This document shows, piece after piece, positions 34,028 to 43,381 of a DNA stretch of 57,108 bases. Every line of letters starts with the position of its first letter. Position 1 is the stretch's first letter. The translations under genes and the position numbers were made by a program. Origin of the DNA: Chlorobium sp. (GTDB taxonomy: Bacteria; Bacteroidota; Chlorobiia; Chlorobiales; Chlorobiaceae); assembly GCA_028282595.1 (NCBI GenBank), contig JANQHQ010000039.1:107501-164608 (forward strand), read 5' to 3'. The notes under the pieces were generated by a model. It was not told where the DNA came from, searched no databases, and worked only from the letters and a program-made list of their open reading frames with translations.

Positions 34028-35191
34028 TCAGCGTCCGGTAACGATCCGGTCGAGCGGCGGCGCCGCGAGAGCGAGAGCAAGAAGCGCCATGACGGCGGCC
34101 GCGACGAGAAACGCCCCGCTGAGCGAAAAGAGCCCGATCGCCGGGGCCATGAGCACGGGGGAAAGGAACTGCCCGAGAAAGATCATTCCCGTATACCCTC
34201 CGACCGCTTTCCCCCTTATACGCTCGGGCACCGACTCCAGCAGCCAGAGGGTGCCGTTCGGCATCAGCATGCCGCTGCCGATCCCCCCGAGCCCCAGACC
34301 GGCGAGCATGGGAAACCAGCCGACGGCGTTGGCTATAACAGCGTACCCGGCGGCGACGATTGCGAATCCGAGAATGTAGATCGTTGCGTAGCGCAGCCTG
34401 CGCTTGAGCATCGGATAGCACAGCGAAGAAAGGGCTCCCGAAAAAGCGGCGAACGCGATTCCCGCACCGGCGAGGGAGCTCCCGGCGCCGAGCCGCTCCT
34501 GGAGCACGAACGGCACCTGCACGGGAATCATGTAGTAGAACACCATCAGGAGGAACACCAGCGCATACACCGTAACCGCCACCGCGCGCGGGGAGCCTTC
34601 GGCTCCGTCTCCGGAAGACCCTTCCGGAGAGGAGCGCCCCTCAGCCGGACGCAGCCACCAGAGCGCCATCGGCATAACGACGAAAGCCGACAGGTAGACG
34701 ACGAACGGCCCCCTCCAGCTGATGTCGGCGAGCAGTCCGCCGAGCAGGAGCAACACGACGCCGCCACCGTACATGAAGCTCGACTGGAGCCCCGTGAACC
34801 GTTCCCGCTCCCGTCCCGAAAAGTAATCGCCGATAAGCGCCGCGGTCGCGCTCATGATGCCGCCCACGGCGACGCCGAGCACGGCGCGGCTGAAGAGCAG
34901 CAGAAAAAGATTGTCGAGGAAGAAACCGCAGAAACCCGCAACGCCGTAGAGCAGCAACGAACCGATCAGCAGTTTTTTCCGGCCGAAAAGATCCGAAAAA
35001 TGTCCCGCCAGGGGAGCGAAAAACGCGATCATGAGCGCGGGCATCGTCAGGACGAGCTTCGAAAGCACGTCCGACCCCTCCCCGGCGAAATGGCGGCTGA
35101 TCTCCGGCAGCGCCGGAGCGATGATCGCACCCGACATCACGGTCATGCCGCTCGAAAGCAGGAGAACGGTCTGTACCGCACGCAGATTCAT
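34028..35191 (-). CDS. MFS transporter, drug:H+ antiporter type
   Basis: The 387-residue protein has about twelve membrane helices. The loop 2-3 MFS motif is GHFSDLFGRKKLLIGSLLLYG (~62-82) and the helix-4 segment LFSRAVLGVAVGGIMSATAALIGDYF (~99-124), as in multidrug and Bcr/TetA-like exporters. A polar loop PAEGRSSPEGSSGDGAEGS separates the halves. The ATG at 35191 overlaps the stop of the Nudix gene by ATGA and is the natural start. Substrate is unknown. A MITE terminal repeat sits just after the stop. Confidence 0.88.
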   Translation of the reverse strand: MNLRAVQTVLLLSSGMTVMSGAIIAPALPEISRHFAGEGSDVLSKLVLTMPALMIAFFAPLAGHFSDLFGRKKLLIGSLLLYGVAGFCGFFLDNLFLLLFSRAVLGVAVGGIMSATAALIGDYFSGRERERFTGLQSSFMYGGGVVLLLLGGLLADISWRGPFVVYLSAFVVMPMALWWLRPAEGRSSPEGSSGDGAEGSPRAVAVTVYALVFLLMVFYYMIPVQVPFVLQERLGAGSSLAGAGIAFAAFSGALSSLCYPMLKRRLRYATIYILGFAIVAAGYAVIANAVGWFPMLAGLGLGGIGSGMLMPNGTLWLLESVPERIRGKAVGGYTGMIFLGQFLSPVLMAPAIGLFSLSGAFLVAAAVMALLALALAAPPLDRIVTGR

Positions 35192-35616
35192 GCGCCCTTC
35201 ACCTTTTTGACCCTCTCTCTGTATTCCGCGAGCACCGGAAGATCCGCGTCGGGAAAATCGTACTCCCCCGCCTGCTCGATCGTTATCCAGCGAAGCTCCC
35301 TGTGCTCTATCGGCCGGGGTTCGGGACCGGCAAGAACGCACCGGAAAGGAACGAGCGTCAGGGAGAAATCTGCGTAGGCGTGAAAACGGGGCGTCAGGCG
35401 CTCGAGGATACGCACGGCGGTCCCCAGCTCCTCGGCGATCTCCCGGCGGAGGGCGTCCGTCTCGCTTTCCCCGTCGTGCACCTTGCCGCCGGGAAACTCC
35501 CAGCAGGATCCGAGGCGTTTCTCCTCCGGCCGCCGGGCGACAAGGAAACCGCCCCCTCTCTCGATGATGGCGCAGACGACCGTACCGATATACGGCGTTT
35601 CCCCTACAGCTCCCAC
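35188..35616 (-). CDS. Nudix hydrolase, MutT-like
   Basis: The 142-residue protein contains a perfect Nudix box, GGKVHDGESETDALRREIAEELG (~43-65), preceded by GSCWEFPGG as in MutT proteins that hydrolyse oxidised nucleoside triphosphates such as 8-oxo-dGTP. A GTG at 35616, overlapping the end of the upstream PPC gene by 13 bp, starts the protein (MGAVGETPYIGTVVCAII). It sits between the PPC and MFS genes in a compact three-gene unit. Substrate specificity is inferred from family only. Confidence 0.88.
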   Translation of the reverse strand: MGAVGETPYIGTVVCAIIERGGGFLVARRPEEKRLGSCWEFPGGKVHDGESETDALRREIAEELGTAVRILERLTPRFHAYADFSLTLVPFRCVLAGPEPRPIEHRELRWITIEQAGEYDFPDADLPVLAEYRERVKKVKGA

Positions 35617-36035
35617 AGCGGCAAGCCCGTCTCGTCGTCGAGGCCGCGATTGAAGGCCGGCCCCCGGAACGCCTCGATCACCAGCTCGCAGGCGAAAACG
35701 ATCGTGCCCGGCGCGAGATGCCCTCCGCGCACGTTCCCCTTCTCGTCCGAGAGCGTAACGTGCGCATGCACCATGGGCTCGCCGTCGCGCAGCGAGACGT
35801 TGCCCGCGAGGCTCGTTATTTCATGCGGACCGTCGAGCGTGAAGAATTCGTACTCCCGTTTCTGCTGGCGGTAGTACCCGAGCACGGCCCTCTCGACCGC
35901 GCCGATCGCTTCGACCCGGCCGAGCCGGATATCTCTCTCCCTGCAGATCACGGAGATCGCGCCGAGCAGGTCGTCTCCCCTGCTCAGCCTGCCCATCCAG
36001 AGCCCGCCGGAAGTCACGTTGTGTATGGCTGCCAT
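35604..36035 (-). CDS. PPC-domain (DUF296) protein, second copy
   Basis: The 143-residue product has the PPC fold markers GRLSRGDDLLGAISVICRERDIRLGRVEAIGAVERAVLGYY and VHAHVTLSDEKGNVRGGHLAPGTIVFACELVIEAF. The H-A-H and G-G-H-L histidines form the predicted metal site of bacterial PPC proteins. Compared with the copy at 31118 it is clearly a paralogue of a different subgroup. It is first in the PPC-Nudix-MFS unit, and the genes overlap. Confidence 0.85.
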   Translation of the reverse strand: MAAIHNVTSGGLWMGRLSRGDDLLGAISVICRERDIRLGRVEAIGAVERAVLGYYRQQKREYEFFTLDGPHEITSLAGNVSLRDGEPMVHAHVTLSDEKGNVRGGHLAPGTIVFACELVIEAFRGPAFNRGLDDETGLPLWEL

Positions 36036-36547
36036 CTGTGCGTATTTGCTTCATTACGGTATCCTAAAATGAGCGTTTCAACAAATGCTTAATAAGAGTA
36101 AGGTTATAAAAAACAGTCTTTTATACTGTTCAAAAGGTATGATTATTCGTCACCTGTCGGGTGCAGGAAAAAACCGATAAAGAACCGCATGTGTTGAAAC
36201 CCTTCGGGATCGCCGATCATACCACATCTGCTTCGTTACAGGGAACTTGCGGTAGCTCACTACAGCGGCATTCCCTGTGCCTTGCATCTGTGGCATGCTC
36301 GACAATCGCTCAATTCAGGGGTATGTTTTCCGCAACAGTATACGGAAAAAGCGGGGATCGCGGCACCTTTCGCGGAACTCTGCCGCAAGTTTCCGTCACA
36401 CTGGCACGTCGCGCGGTTCACCGGACGCGCATGCAGTGCTGCAAACGTCTCCTTCGGGCGTTCGCGGTTTCCAATTTGGCGGAATATGCATACGTTATAA
36501 GCAATCAAACACTTGTCCTCTCACAGGCCGCAAGTAATGCAACCGGT
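36036..36547. other. Intergenic region upstream of the AddAB-like operon
   Basis: No gene is recognised, although the reading frame of the next gene stays open through most of it. It contains an inverted MITE-family fragment (36277-36319). AT-rich stretches next to 36060-36140 probably hold the promoter of the PPC gene. Confidence 0.4.
36277..36319. repeat. MITE-family fragment, inverted
   Basis: GTGCCTTGCATCTGTGGCAT through CGACAATCGCTCAATTCAGG is the reverse complement of 24628-24670 with a few changes. No terminal repeat is attached. Confidence 0.65.
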
Positions 36548-39184
36548 ATGAAGGTCGTGCTCGGAATACATCTCGACGGCAAACGGAGCGGGAAGAAGCA
36601 CAACGCGTTCAACAGCCTTTTTCTCGGACCGTCGGGCTTTCTGTCGCAACTCGAACTCTACCTCGGGCTGTCGGCCCGGCGTCCGTCGAAACTTCAGCGG
36701 GTGATTCATTTCAGGAAAGCGCTCAAGCAGCTCGACAACGGACGCCGGTTCTACAGCCGTTCCATGCGGGTCGATGATTTCGGGGTTGCTTCCGAGCTGC
36801 TCGAGTGGAGGGACGAGCTCAGTCTCCGGGGATGGAACGGAACGTTTCACACCACTCCCCCCTCGGGCAAGCTGACGGATCTCACCGACGTGGAAGCCGT
36901 CCTGCGGGATACGGACTTCCCCCCGGGAAACGGCGAGCGGCTGGCGGCGGTCGCCGATGCGCTGCAGCGGCTTCGAACCCCGATCGCCTCGATCGAGCTC
37001 CTTGAACCGCTGGAACGGCATCCCCTGCGCTGGCAGCAGGTGATCGGCTTTTTTCCCTGGCGTTTGCGCAAATCGTTCGAGTCTCCCGGGGCACCCGTGG
37101 GTTCCGCGCTGCATGCACTCCAGCGACGTCTGCTGCTGCCGGAATCTTCCCTTGCACCGGGGGATGAGAAATCCGACGACAGCCTGAACGTAGTCACCGC
37201 CGACACACCGCTGACAGCCGCCAGCCACATCGCACAAGAGCTGCATTCAAAGCGCGGCGATCTGCTCCTGATCGATGGCGGCGAGGGCGGAATACTCGAC
37301 AAGGTGCTCGAAGCGGAGGGCTATCCTCGACAGGCCCTTCAGGACGACGACCGTAACCGTCCAGTCTTGCAGCTCCTGCCGATTCTGCTGCGGCTCCGTC
37401 GAACGCCTCTCGACGTCGAAGCGCTGCTCGACTTTCTGACCCTGCCCGAACAGCTCAGTCCGCTCGATCCGGTGCTTTCGGAACGTCTGGCGAGAGCCGT
37501 CGCCGGCTCCCCCGGAACCGGCGGACGGGCGTGGCTGAAAATTCTCACCGAATACCGGGATGGGAACGGTGCGGCGGCAAGGGAAGCTGTCGATGAACTG
37601 CATCGATGGATCGACGGCGATCGGGCCGGCCATGAAGAACCCCTGCCGTTGCGGGAACTGAAAGCATGCGCGGAAAAGGTCCGGGATTTTTTCTCCCGGA
37701 AGAAGCACGAGAGCGAGCCGGTGGATGTCCGCGCCCTCTGTTCCATCGGTTTCGATCAGGCCTCGGTCTTCGGGGCCGCCGCGGACACCTTGCTCGAACA
37801 GGGCGAACGGGAGCTCGGGGCCTATCAGATCGATCAACTGCTGGCGCAGGCTTCAAGCGGGCTGAAGAGCCCGGAACAGCGCGAAGCCGGGTCTGTTCCG
37901 GATACATCCCATCCGGGGACGGTCGGCGAACCGTTTTCCCATGTGATCTGGTGGTGGGCGGCCGCACCTCCCGTTGAAAAGGGCGCGCCCTGGTCGACAG
38001 GAGAACGTCTGTTTCTCGATAACGAGGGGATCCCCTTTCCTTCCGAGGAGCAGGCGCTTGCATGGCAGGCGACCGACTGGCTTCGACCCCTCCTTGCCGC
38101 CAAAAAGAGCTGCCTGCTCGTTCTTCCGCCGGAAGGAGAGGAACGGCACCCTTTGTGGCTCACCATCTCCTCGCTCATGCCCGCCCTTTCCGTCACCCGG
38201 ATCGAGGAAGGGTTCGGCCGGCCCGAAGAGGGAACGAAGGCACTCATTCCCCGTCGCGACCTGCCCGGAAAAAGAGCGTTCTGGGAGATCCCTCCGGGAA
38301 TCACCCATACCGGCCGAACCTTCTCCCCGACATCGCTCGAAACGTTCATCACCGCGCCTTCACGCTGGTTTCTCGACCATGTCCTCCGCATCGCTCCCTC
38401 CGGAGTGCTGGAACTCTCCACAGGTCCGCTGCTTTACGGAACGCTTGCCCACAGGATGATCGAACAGCTTGTCGCCCTCATGCAGGAGAAAGCGGACGGC
38501 ATTGTCGGCTTCGACCGGTGGTTCGAAACAGCTTTCGACGAACTGGTGCGGAAGGAGGGCGCGATCCTTTTGATGCCCGGAAAAAGCGCCGAACTGGAAA
38601 ATTTCCGTTTCCGTCTTCGCCGTGCGGTAGAAAGGCTTGTGCCGGTGCTACGGGAGTACGGCTCCGGGGGCGTCAAGGCGGAACATCGCCTCGAAGGTTC
38701 GCTGAACGGCTTCCCGATGCAGGGGCGGGCCGACCTGTTGCTTTTCGGCCGCGACAACGCACTTTCCGTCATCGATATGAAGTGGGGACGGCTGAACGAT
38801 CGGCGCAGAAGCATGCAGCAGGGCATGCACATCCAGTTGCTCGCCTATGCGGCGATGGTCAATGAGACATACGAATGCTGGCCATTGCTGGCATACTTCA
38901 TCGTGAAGAACACCCGGCTGCTCGCTTCGGGTGGTGAACGTTCACTGTCCGGAGAAGTTACAAGAAAACCGGATGACGAACCGTCCGACGTTCTGTGGCG
39001 ACGGGTAACGAGAAGTTTCGAGTGGCGCATGGAGCAGCTGCAACAGGGTATTCTCGCCGTTGAGAGTGCAGTGGAAGACGATGACCCGAGACTCCTCCCT
39101 CCCGCCGACGGACTGCGGTTGACGCCGCGGGACGACCGGTACGATCCCTGCCGTTTTCTCGAAGGATGGGAGGCTACGGCATGA
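36548..39184 (+). CDS. AddB-like subunit with C-terminal PD-(D/E)XK nuclease
   Basis: The 879-residue protein starts VVLGIHLDGKRSGKKHNAFNSLFLGPSGFLSQLELYLGL, a pattern seen at the start of AddB/RexB proteins, where the helicase fold has lost its ATPase motifs. The C-terminus is a RecB-type nuclease: GTLAHRMIEQL (~630), GRADLLLFG (~725) and VIDMKWG (~742, catalytic D and K). The four iron-sulfur cysteines of Bacillus AddB are absent, so it is closer to the cluster-less type. The start is uncertain; in-frame ATGs also occur upstream in repeat-containing DNA. It overlaps the next gene by ATGA. Role: recombinational repair of double-strand breaks. Confidence 0.75.
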   Translation: MKVVLGIHLDGKRSGKKHNAFNSLFLGPSGFLSQLELYLGLSARRPSKLQRVIHFRKALKQLDNGRRFYSRSMRVDDFGVASELLEWRDELSLRGWNGTFHTTPPSGKLTDLTDVEAVLRDTDFPPGNGERLAAVADALQRLRTPIASIELLEPLERHPLRWQQVIGFFPWRLRKSFESPGAPVGSALHALQRRLLLPESSLAPGDEKSDDSLNVVTADTPLTAASHIAQELHSKRGDLLLIDGGEGGILDKVLEAEGYPRQALQDDDRNRPVLQLLPILLRLRRTPLDVEALLDFLTLPEQLSPLDPVLSERLARAVAGSPGTGGRAWLKILTEYRDGNGAAAREAVDELHRWIDGDRAGHEEPLPLRELKACAEKVRDFFSRKKHESEPVDVRALCSIGFDQASVFGAAADTLLEQGERELGAYQIDQLLAQASSGLKSPEQREAGSVPDTSHPGTVGEPFSHVIWWWAAAPPVEKGAPWSTGERLFLDNEGIPFPSEEQALAWQATDWLRPLLAAKKSCLLVLPPEGEERHPLWLTISSLMPALSVTRIEEGFGRPEEGTKALIPRRDLPGKRAFWEIPPGITHTGRTFSPTSLETFITAPSRWFLDHVLRIAPSGVLELSTGPLLYGTLAHRMIEQLVALMQEKADGIVGFDRWFETAFDELVRKEGAILLMPGKSAELENFRFRLRRAVERLVPVLREYGSGGVKAEHRLEGSLNGFPMQGRADLLLFGRDNALSVIDMKWGRLNDRRRSMQQGMHIQLLAYAAMVNETYECWPLLAYFIVKNTRLLASGGERSLSGEVTRKPDDEPSDVLWRRVTRSFEWRMEQLQQGILAVESAVEDDDPRLLPPADGLRLTPRDDRYDPCRFLEGWEATA

Positions 39185-42100
39185 GCACAAGCTCCATCAC
39201 GTTTATCAGCGCCGGCGCGGGTTCCGGCAAAACCACCCGCCTGACGGACATCCTCGGGGAAAAGCTGCTGCGAAAGGAAGCGAAGCCGGACGGCATCATC
39301 GCCACGACCTTTACCAACAAGGCCGCCGCGGAACTCAGGGAGCGGACAGGCGCGATGCTGCTCGAAAAGAACCGTCAGGATCTTGCCGTGTCGATACTCG
39401 ATGCGCAGATCGGAACGGTCAACAGCGTGTGCGGGGGGCTTCTGCGGCGCTTTGCCTTCGAACTCGGCCTGACGATCGAACAGAAGGTGCTCGACGAACA
39501 CGCTGCGATGGAGCGGCTTTCAGAAGCCCTCGACAACGCCGTCGGTCCGGAAGCCCTCGCAGCGGTTACCGCGCTGGCCGAACGGCTCGGCCATGTGGAC
39601 GCCCGGAAAGGAGCACCGTTATGGAAAGAGCATGTCAGGGCGGTTATCGACCTTGCCCGTTACAACAACATCGATCCGGCGCGGTTCGGAGAGTTTTCCC
39701 GAAAGAACGCCGATGAACTGCTGGCTCTTTTTCCCGAACCCGGCGAACGGCTCGAAGAGCGCGTTCTGGCGGAAATCGCTGGACTGAAACCCGTTATAGA
39801 AAAAGATCTGGCCGCCAAACCGCTGAACAACACCCGAAACTATCTCGACAGGCTCCGGCAGTTCGAGAACTCCCTTTCCACCGGCTCCTTTGTCTGGAAG
39901 GACTGGCTGGGCATGGCAAAGGCCGCGCCCCGGAAAGCCCTGGAGACGGAAACGGCAACGCTCGACAACCTGTGCCGGCGGGTCGACACCCATCCCGGCC
40001 TGCACGGGGATATCCGCGACTATCTCGCACTGGTTTTCGACATCGCCGGAAAAGCTCTCGGGATCTATCAGGAACAGAAACGGAGAAAGGGCTTCGTCGA
40101 TTTCGCCGACCAGGAAGCGCTGTTGCTGGACGGACTCGACAATCCCTCGGTCAGGACACAACTGCGGGAAAAACTCGACCTTCTGCTGGTCGACGAGTTC
40201 CAGGACACGAGCCCGATCCAGCTCGCGCTTTTTCTCAAGCTGTCGCGTCTTGCGCGCCGGACCTACTGGGTCGGCGACGTCAAGCAGGCGATCTACGGTT
40301 TCCGGGGGGGTGACGCGCAACTGATGCAGGCGGTGCTCGATTTTCTGCCGCAGGACAGCAGGGAACTGCTCGACCGTTCGTGGCGCTCGGTCCCGTCGCT
40401 GGTGCACGCGGTCAATGCCGTGTTCGGCGAAACCTTCTCCCCGGAAATGGCGGCGGAAGAGATCGCCCTTCAACCGGAGCGGGAAGAACATCCGTCGCAG
40501 GCATCCTGTTTGCACTGGAATCTCGGGAACGGTGCCCTGGAGAAGCAATACAGGGCCACCGCGCAAGGCATTCACCGGCTGCTCCGGGAACGGTACGAAG
40601 TGTTCGACAAACAGGAAAAAACCTGGAGGGACGCTCGATACAGCGATATCGCGATTCTTGCGGCAACCAACGCGCATGTACAGAAGATAGCCTCCGCCCT
40701 GAAAGAGAGCGGGATTCCGGCCGCCACCGAACAGCCCGGCCTCCTTGCCTCTCCCGAATCGGTTCTTGTCATCGCGGCTCTCCGGCGCCTGGTCGATCCG
40801 TCCGATACGCTCGCCAGTGCGGAGCTCTATTCACTGGCCACCTGCAGCGAACCTGAAGAGTGGATCCGAAGCAGGCTCGAACACCTGCGAACGGATCACG
40901 ATCCCGACCGGTGGCTGGAGGAAGGAGACGGCGCTCATCCCCTGCTTCGAAAGATCGCCCGCCTCAGGGAGCGTATCACGGAACTCTCTCCTGCCGGAGC
41001 GCTTGAGTCGCTTGTCGCGATCACGAGTGCCGCCCGCCGTGTGCTGGCGTGGTGCCGTGACACCGAAACGGCGCGAATGCGCCTGCTGAACATCCGGGCG
41101 CTCGTGGAGCTTGCCGGGGAGTATGAGCAAGAATGCGCGACCAGGGGAGACTCCGCGACCCTTCGGGGGCTGATCCACCGGTTTTCCAGCCTTGCCGACT
41201 CGGAAGAAGATCTTTTTCCCGAACCTCCGGTCAATGCCGTCAGGGTGCTTACCTTTCACAAGTCCAAGGGGCTGGAATGGCCTGTCGTCATTCTGCTCGA
41301 CCTCGACAGGAAGATACGGACCGATATCTCCGCGCCGACGGCCGAAAGTCTTCAGGGAATCGACGCCGCTTCTCCCCTGAAGGACCGCTTCATCCGTTTC
41401 TGGCCCTCGCCGTTCGGTTCCGCCCGACCCTTTGCGGATATGGAAAGCGTTGCACAAAGCGCGGTCATGCAAAACGCCCGGGTGCTGTCCGGCAACGAAT
41501 CGGCGCGGCTGCTCTATGTGGCGATGACCCGTGCGCGGGACTGCCTCATTCTGGGCGCATCGTTGAAAAGCAAATCCTTTCCCTGGCTGGAGCAGGCCGG
41601 AGCGGACTCTTTTCTCCACGGGGCCGGCGACGGTGCGGAGCTGCCCGGCGGCGCTCGCTTCTCCTCTGCACGGTGGGATGGGCTCGATGAAGAGATGCCG
41701 CAACATCCGGCGGAAAAAGAGCGCGCCCGGTTGTACTGGTACGCTCCGCGAGAGCCCGCCCCGGAGCATCTGCCGGAACAGGTATCGCCGTCGCTCCGGG
41801 AAGCCGCGCCCGGTGCTTCGGTGGTTGAAACGATCACCTACGGCGGCACGATCGACCTGTACGGAGAAAGGCCGCCGACCGAAAAAGGCACGGTGGTTCA
41901 CGACATTCTCGCCTTCGGCCTGACGCAGGAACCGGGAATATGCGATGCCGTCTCGGTCGGAAGGCTCCTCGGACAGCACGATGCGGCCGGCTTGTGCGAA
42001 CCCGAAGCGCTTGCACGACAGCTCGGGGTTTTCCGCCAGACGCTCGCCGAACGATGGCCGGACGGGAAACTGCATGTCGAGGTTCCCGTCGAGCAGGTGC

Positions 42101-42342
42101 TGCCCCGGGAGCAGGTACTCAAGGGACAGATCGACCTGCTTCTGGAAACCCCTGAAGGCTGGGTTATCATCGACCACAAGATAACGGAGCTCGGACCGGA
42201 ACAACGTGAAGCAAAAGCCATGACCTACAGCGGGCAGCTCCACGACTACAGGAACGCCCTCGAAGAGGTGACCGGAAAACCGGTAACAAGCTGCTGGATT
42301 CACTTCTTCACAGCCGGAGAGCTCGTCCGGCTCGACGTGTAG
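39181..42342 (+). CDS. addA: AddA/RecB-like UvrD-family helicase-nuclease
   Basis: The 1053-residue protein has all superfamily 1A helicase motifs: Walker A ISAGAGSGKTT (~9-19), LLVDEFQDTSPIQL (~334-347), VGDVKQAIYGFRGGD, VRVLTFHKSKGLEWPVVIL (~688-706) and LYVAMTRARDCLIL. A C-terminal nuclease follows: GTVVHDILAFG, VEQVLPREQVLKGQIDLLL and WVIIDHKITEL (~993-1003). With the AddB-like partner it should unwind and degrade DNA ends for RecA loading. Two nuclease domains in two subunits is the AddAB rather than RecBCD arrangement. Confidence 0.85.
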   Translation: MSTSSITFISAGAGSGKTTRLTDILGEKLLRKEAKPDGIIATTFTNKAAAELRERTGAMLLEKNRQDLAVSILDAQIGTVNSVCGGLLRRFAFELGLTIEQKVLDEHAAMERLSEALDNAVGPEALAAVTALAERLGHVDARKGAPLWKEHVRAVIDLARYNNIDPARFGEFSRKNADELLALFPEPGERLEERVLAEIAGLKPVIEKDLAAKPLNNTRNYLDRLRQFENSLSTGSFVWKDWLGMAKAAPRKALETETATLDNLCRRVDTHPGLHGDIRDYLALVFDIAGKALGIYQEQKRRKGFVDFADQEALLLDGLDNPSVRTQLREKLDLLLVDEFQDTSPIQLALFLKLSRLARRTYWVGDVKQAIYGFRGGDAQLMQAVLDFLPQDSRELLDRSWRSVPSLVHAVNAVFGETFSPEMAAEEIALQPEREEHPSQASCLHWNLGNGALEKQYRATAQGIHRLLRERYEVFDKQEKTWRDARYSDIAILAATNAHVQKIASALKESGIPAATEQPGLLASPESVLVIAALRRLVDPSDTLASAELYSLATCSEPEEWIRSRLEHLRTDHDPDRWLEEGDGAHPLLRKIARLRERITELSPAGALESLVAITSAARRVLAWCRDTETARMRLLNIRALVELAGEYEQECATRGDSATLRGLIHRFSSLADSEEDLFPEPPVNAVRVLTFHKSKGLEWPVVILLDLDRKIRTDISAPTAESLQGIDAASPLKDRFIRFWPSPFGSARPFADMESVAQSAVMQNARVLSGNESARLLYVAMTRARDCLILGASLKSKSFPWLEQAGADSFLHGAGDGAELPGGARFSSARWDGLDEEMPQHPAEKERARLYWYAPREPAPEHLPEQVSPSLREAAPGASVVETITYGGTIDLYGERPPTEKGTVVHDILAFGLTQEPGICDAVSVGRLLGQHDAAGLCEPEALARQLGVFRQTLAERWPDGKLHVEVPVEQVLPREQVLKGQIDLLLETPEGWVIIDHKITELGPEQREAKAMTYSGQLHDYRNALEEVTGKPVTSCWIHFFTAGELVRLDV

Positions 42343-42412
42343 CGCAAATCCCTGTTTTTGCGTGCCAGTTGCTGCCGCAGCGTATCGCGATCAACCTGGA
42401 GTGACCTCTGAA

Positions 42413-43066
42413 TTATAGCCTTTTCCGTTTCGCACTCCGCACTCTGTACAAACGCTCGGTAAACCCTCCTTCGTTCTCAAAATCCTCCGCCAAACGCTCA
42501 ACTTGACGATCGAGCAACGAACATGTAACCGCTATCAACACCAACGCTGCATTCGCTGAAAGCCCGGAATAATCTTTTGTAGACGACGTGGACCTGGTGG
42601 ACACAGTAGATTCTTCCCGCCCATCATTTCCTTGTCCACTCAGTCCATCCTGTCCACCAGATCCATTCCGTCCACTTCCGGCCATCTCCTTCACCCACTC
42701 CGCGACCTCATCGGCCGAGCTGCAGCGTCTGTCGACAAGCTCCTGACGAAACGCCTCCTCCTGATTCCAGATTGAAAGCCCTCTCTGACGCAAAAAATCC
42801 TCATAGTCCAGTTTCAGTTCTTCAAGGCTCGCCCGAGCAACCTGGGTTAGTTTCAGCTCGGTCTTTTTCGATGTCGCGGAAGCCTGCGATCCCTCTGCAA
42901 TATTCTGTACACCGCTCCGTGCCGCCTGCACCATTTGATCTTTCGTCCGGCTGTACCTGTCGATGTAACGCCCGACAAAACGAACCGTAACATCATAGAC
43001 AAGCTGCGCCATCTGAAAACTCTTCAGCTTTCTGTAACCGCCGTGTCGGGGAATCAGATTGGACAT
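42413..43066 (-). CDS. Four-helix-bundle (S23/IVP-like) protein with repetitive linker
   Basis: The 217-residue protein begins LKSFQMAQLVYDVTVRFVGRYIDRYSRTKDQMVQAARSGVQNIAEGSQASATSKKTELKLTQVARASLEEL, the four-helix-bundle fold once annotated as rRNA intervening-sequence protein. It has a C-terminal suffix helix (SANAALVLIAVTCSLLDRQVERLAEDF). Between them, residues ~130-165 (GSGRNGSGGQDGLSGQGNDG...STVSTRSTSSTKD) are low complexity and encoded by short GTCCA-rich repeats. Such linkers vary greatly between relatives. The cellular role is unknown; these genes are common in accessory regions of Bacteroidetes/Chlorobi. Confidence 0.75.
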   Translation of the reverse strand: MSNLIPRHGGYRKLKSFQMAQLVYDVTVRFVGRYIDRYSRTKDQMVQAARSGVQNIAEGSQASATSKKTELKLTQVARASLEELKLDYEDFLRQRGLSIWNQEEAFRQELVDRRCSSADEVAEWVKEMAGSGRNGSGGQDGLSGQGNDGREESTVSTRSTSSTKDYSGLSANAALVLIAVTCSLLDRQVERLAEDFENEGGFTERLYRVRSAKRKRL

Positions 43067-43230
43067 AGTTTGGTATATCGGTTATTTCGATTTTCCAGAT
43101 TTTCTGGAGGCACCCTTTATCAGCCAACTACTTCTTTCAGGCAAATTCCCACCCAGTAAAATACCAGCAATTTGCTCCCCTGAAAAAATCATACCACCAA
43201 GAAGTCGGGTTTTTCTCAGGAAAAAGATAC

Positions 43231-43284
43231 AGCCACCACACTCATCTTCAGTGGTTAAGATTTCGCGCTCCGCGACTCCGCCGA
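43231..43284. repeat. 54-bp dispersed repeat, copy 1
   Basis: The stretch from ACAGCCACCACACTCATC to CGCGACTCCGCC recurs at 48615-48668 with one difference. It lies in the non-coding space between the four-helix-bundle gene and the umuD remnant (43067-43381), where no other gene is seen. Confidence 0.85.
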
Positions 43285-43381
43285 CAGAGTTCGGAACACT
43301 ACCCCAGATAAAATGCTTTGACAGCCTTATTCATAATTTCGATGCAAACCCATCCACTAGCTACTGACCGGTGAAGGTACG

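Noticed and set aside
36161..36547. A 129-residue N-terminal extension of the AddB-like protein
   Set aside because: It runs through a MITE-family fragment and has no resemblance to the AddB start, which is found at 36548.
42585..42690. A second repeat cluster that could be mistaken for CRISPR
   Set aside because: Units are short, irregular and within the coding frame of the four-helix-bundle gene.
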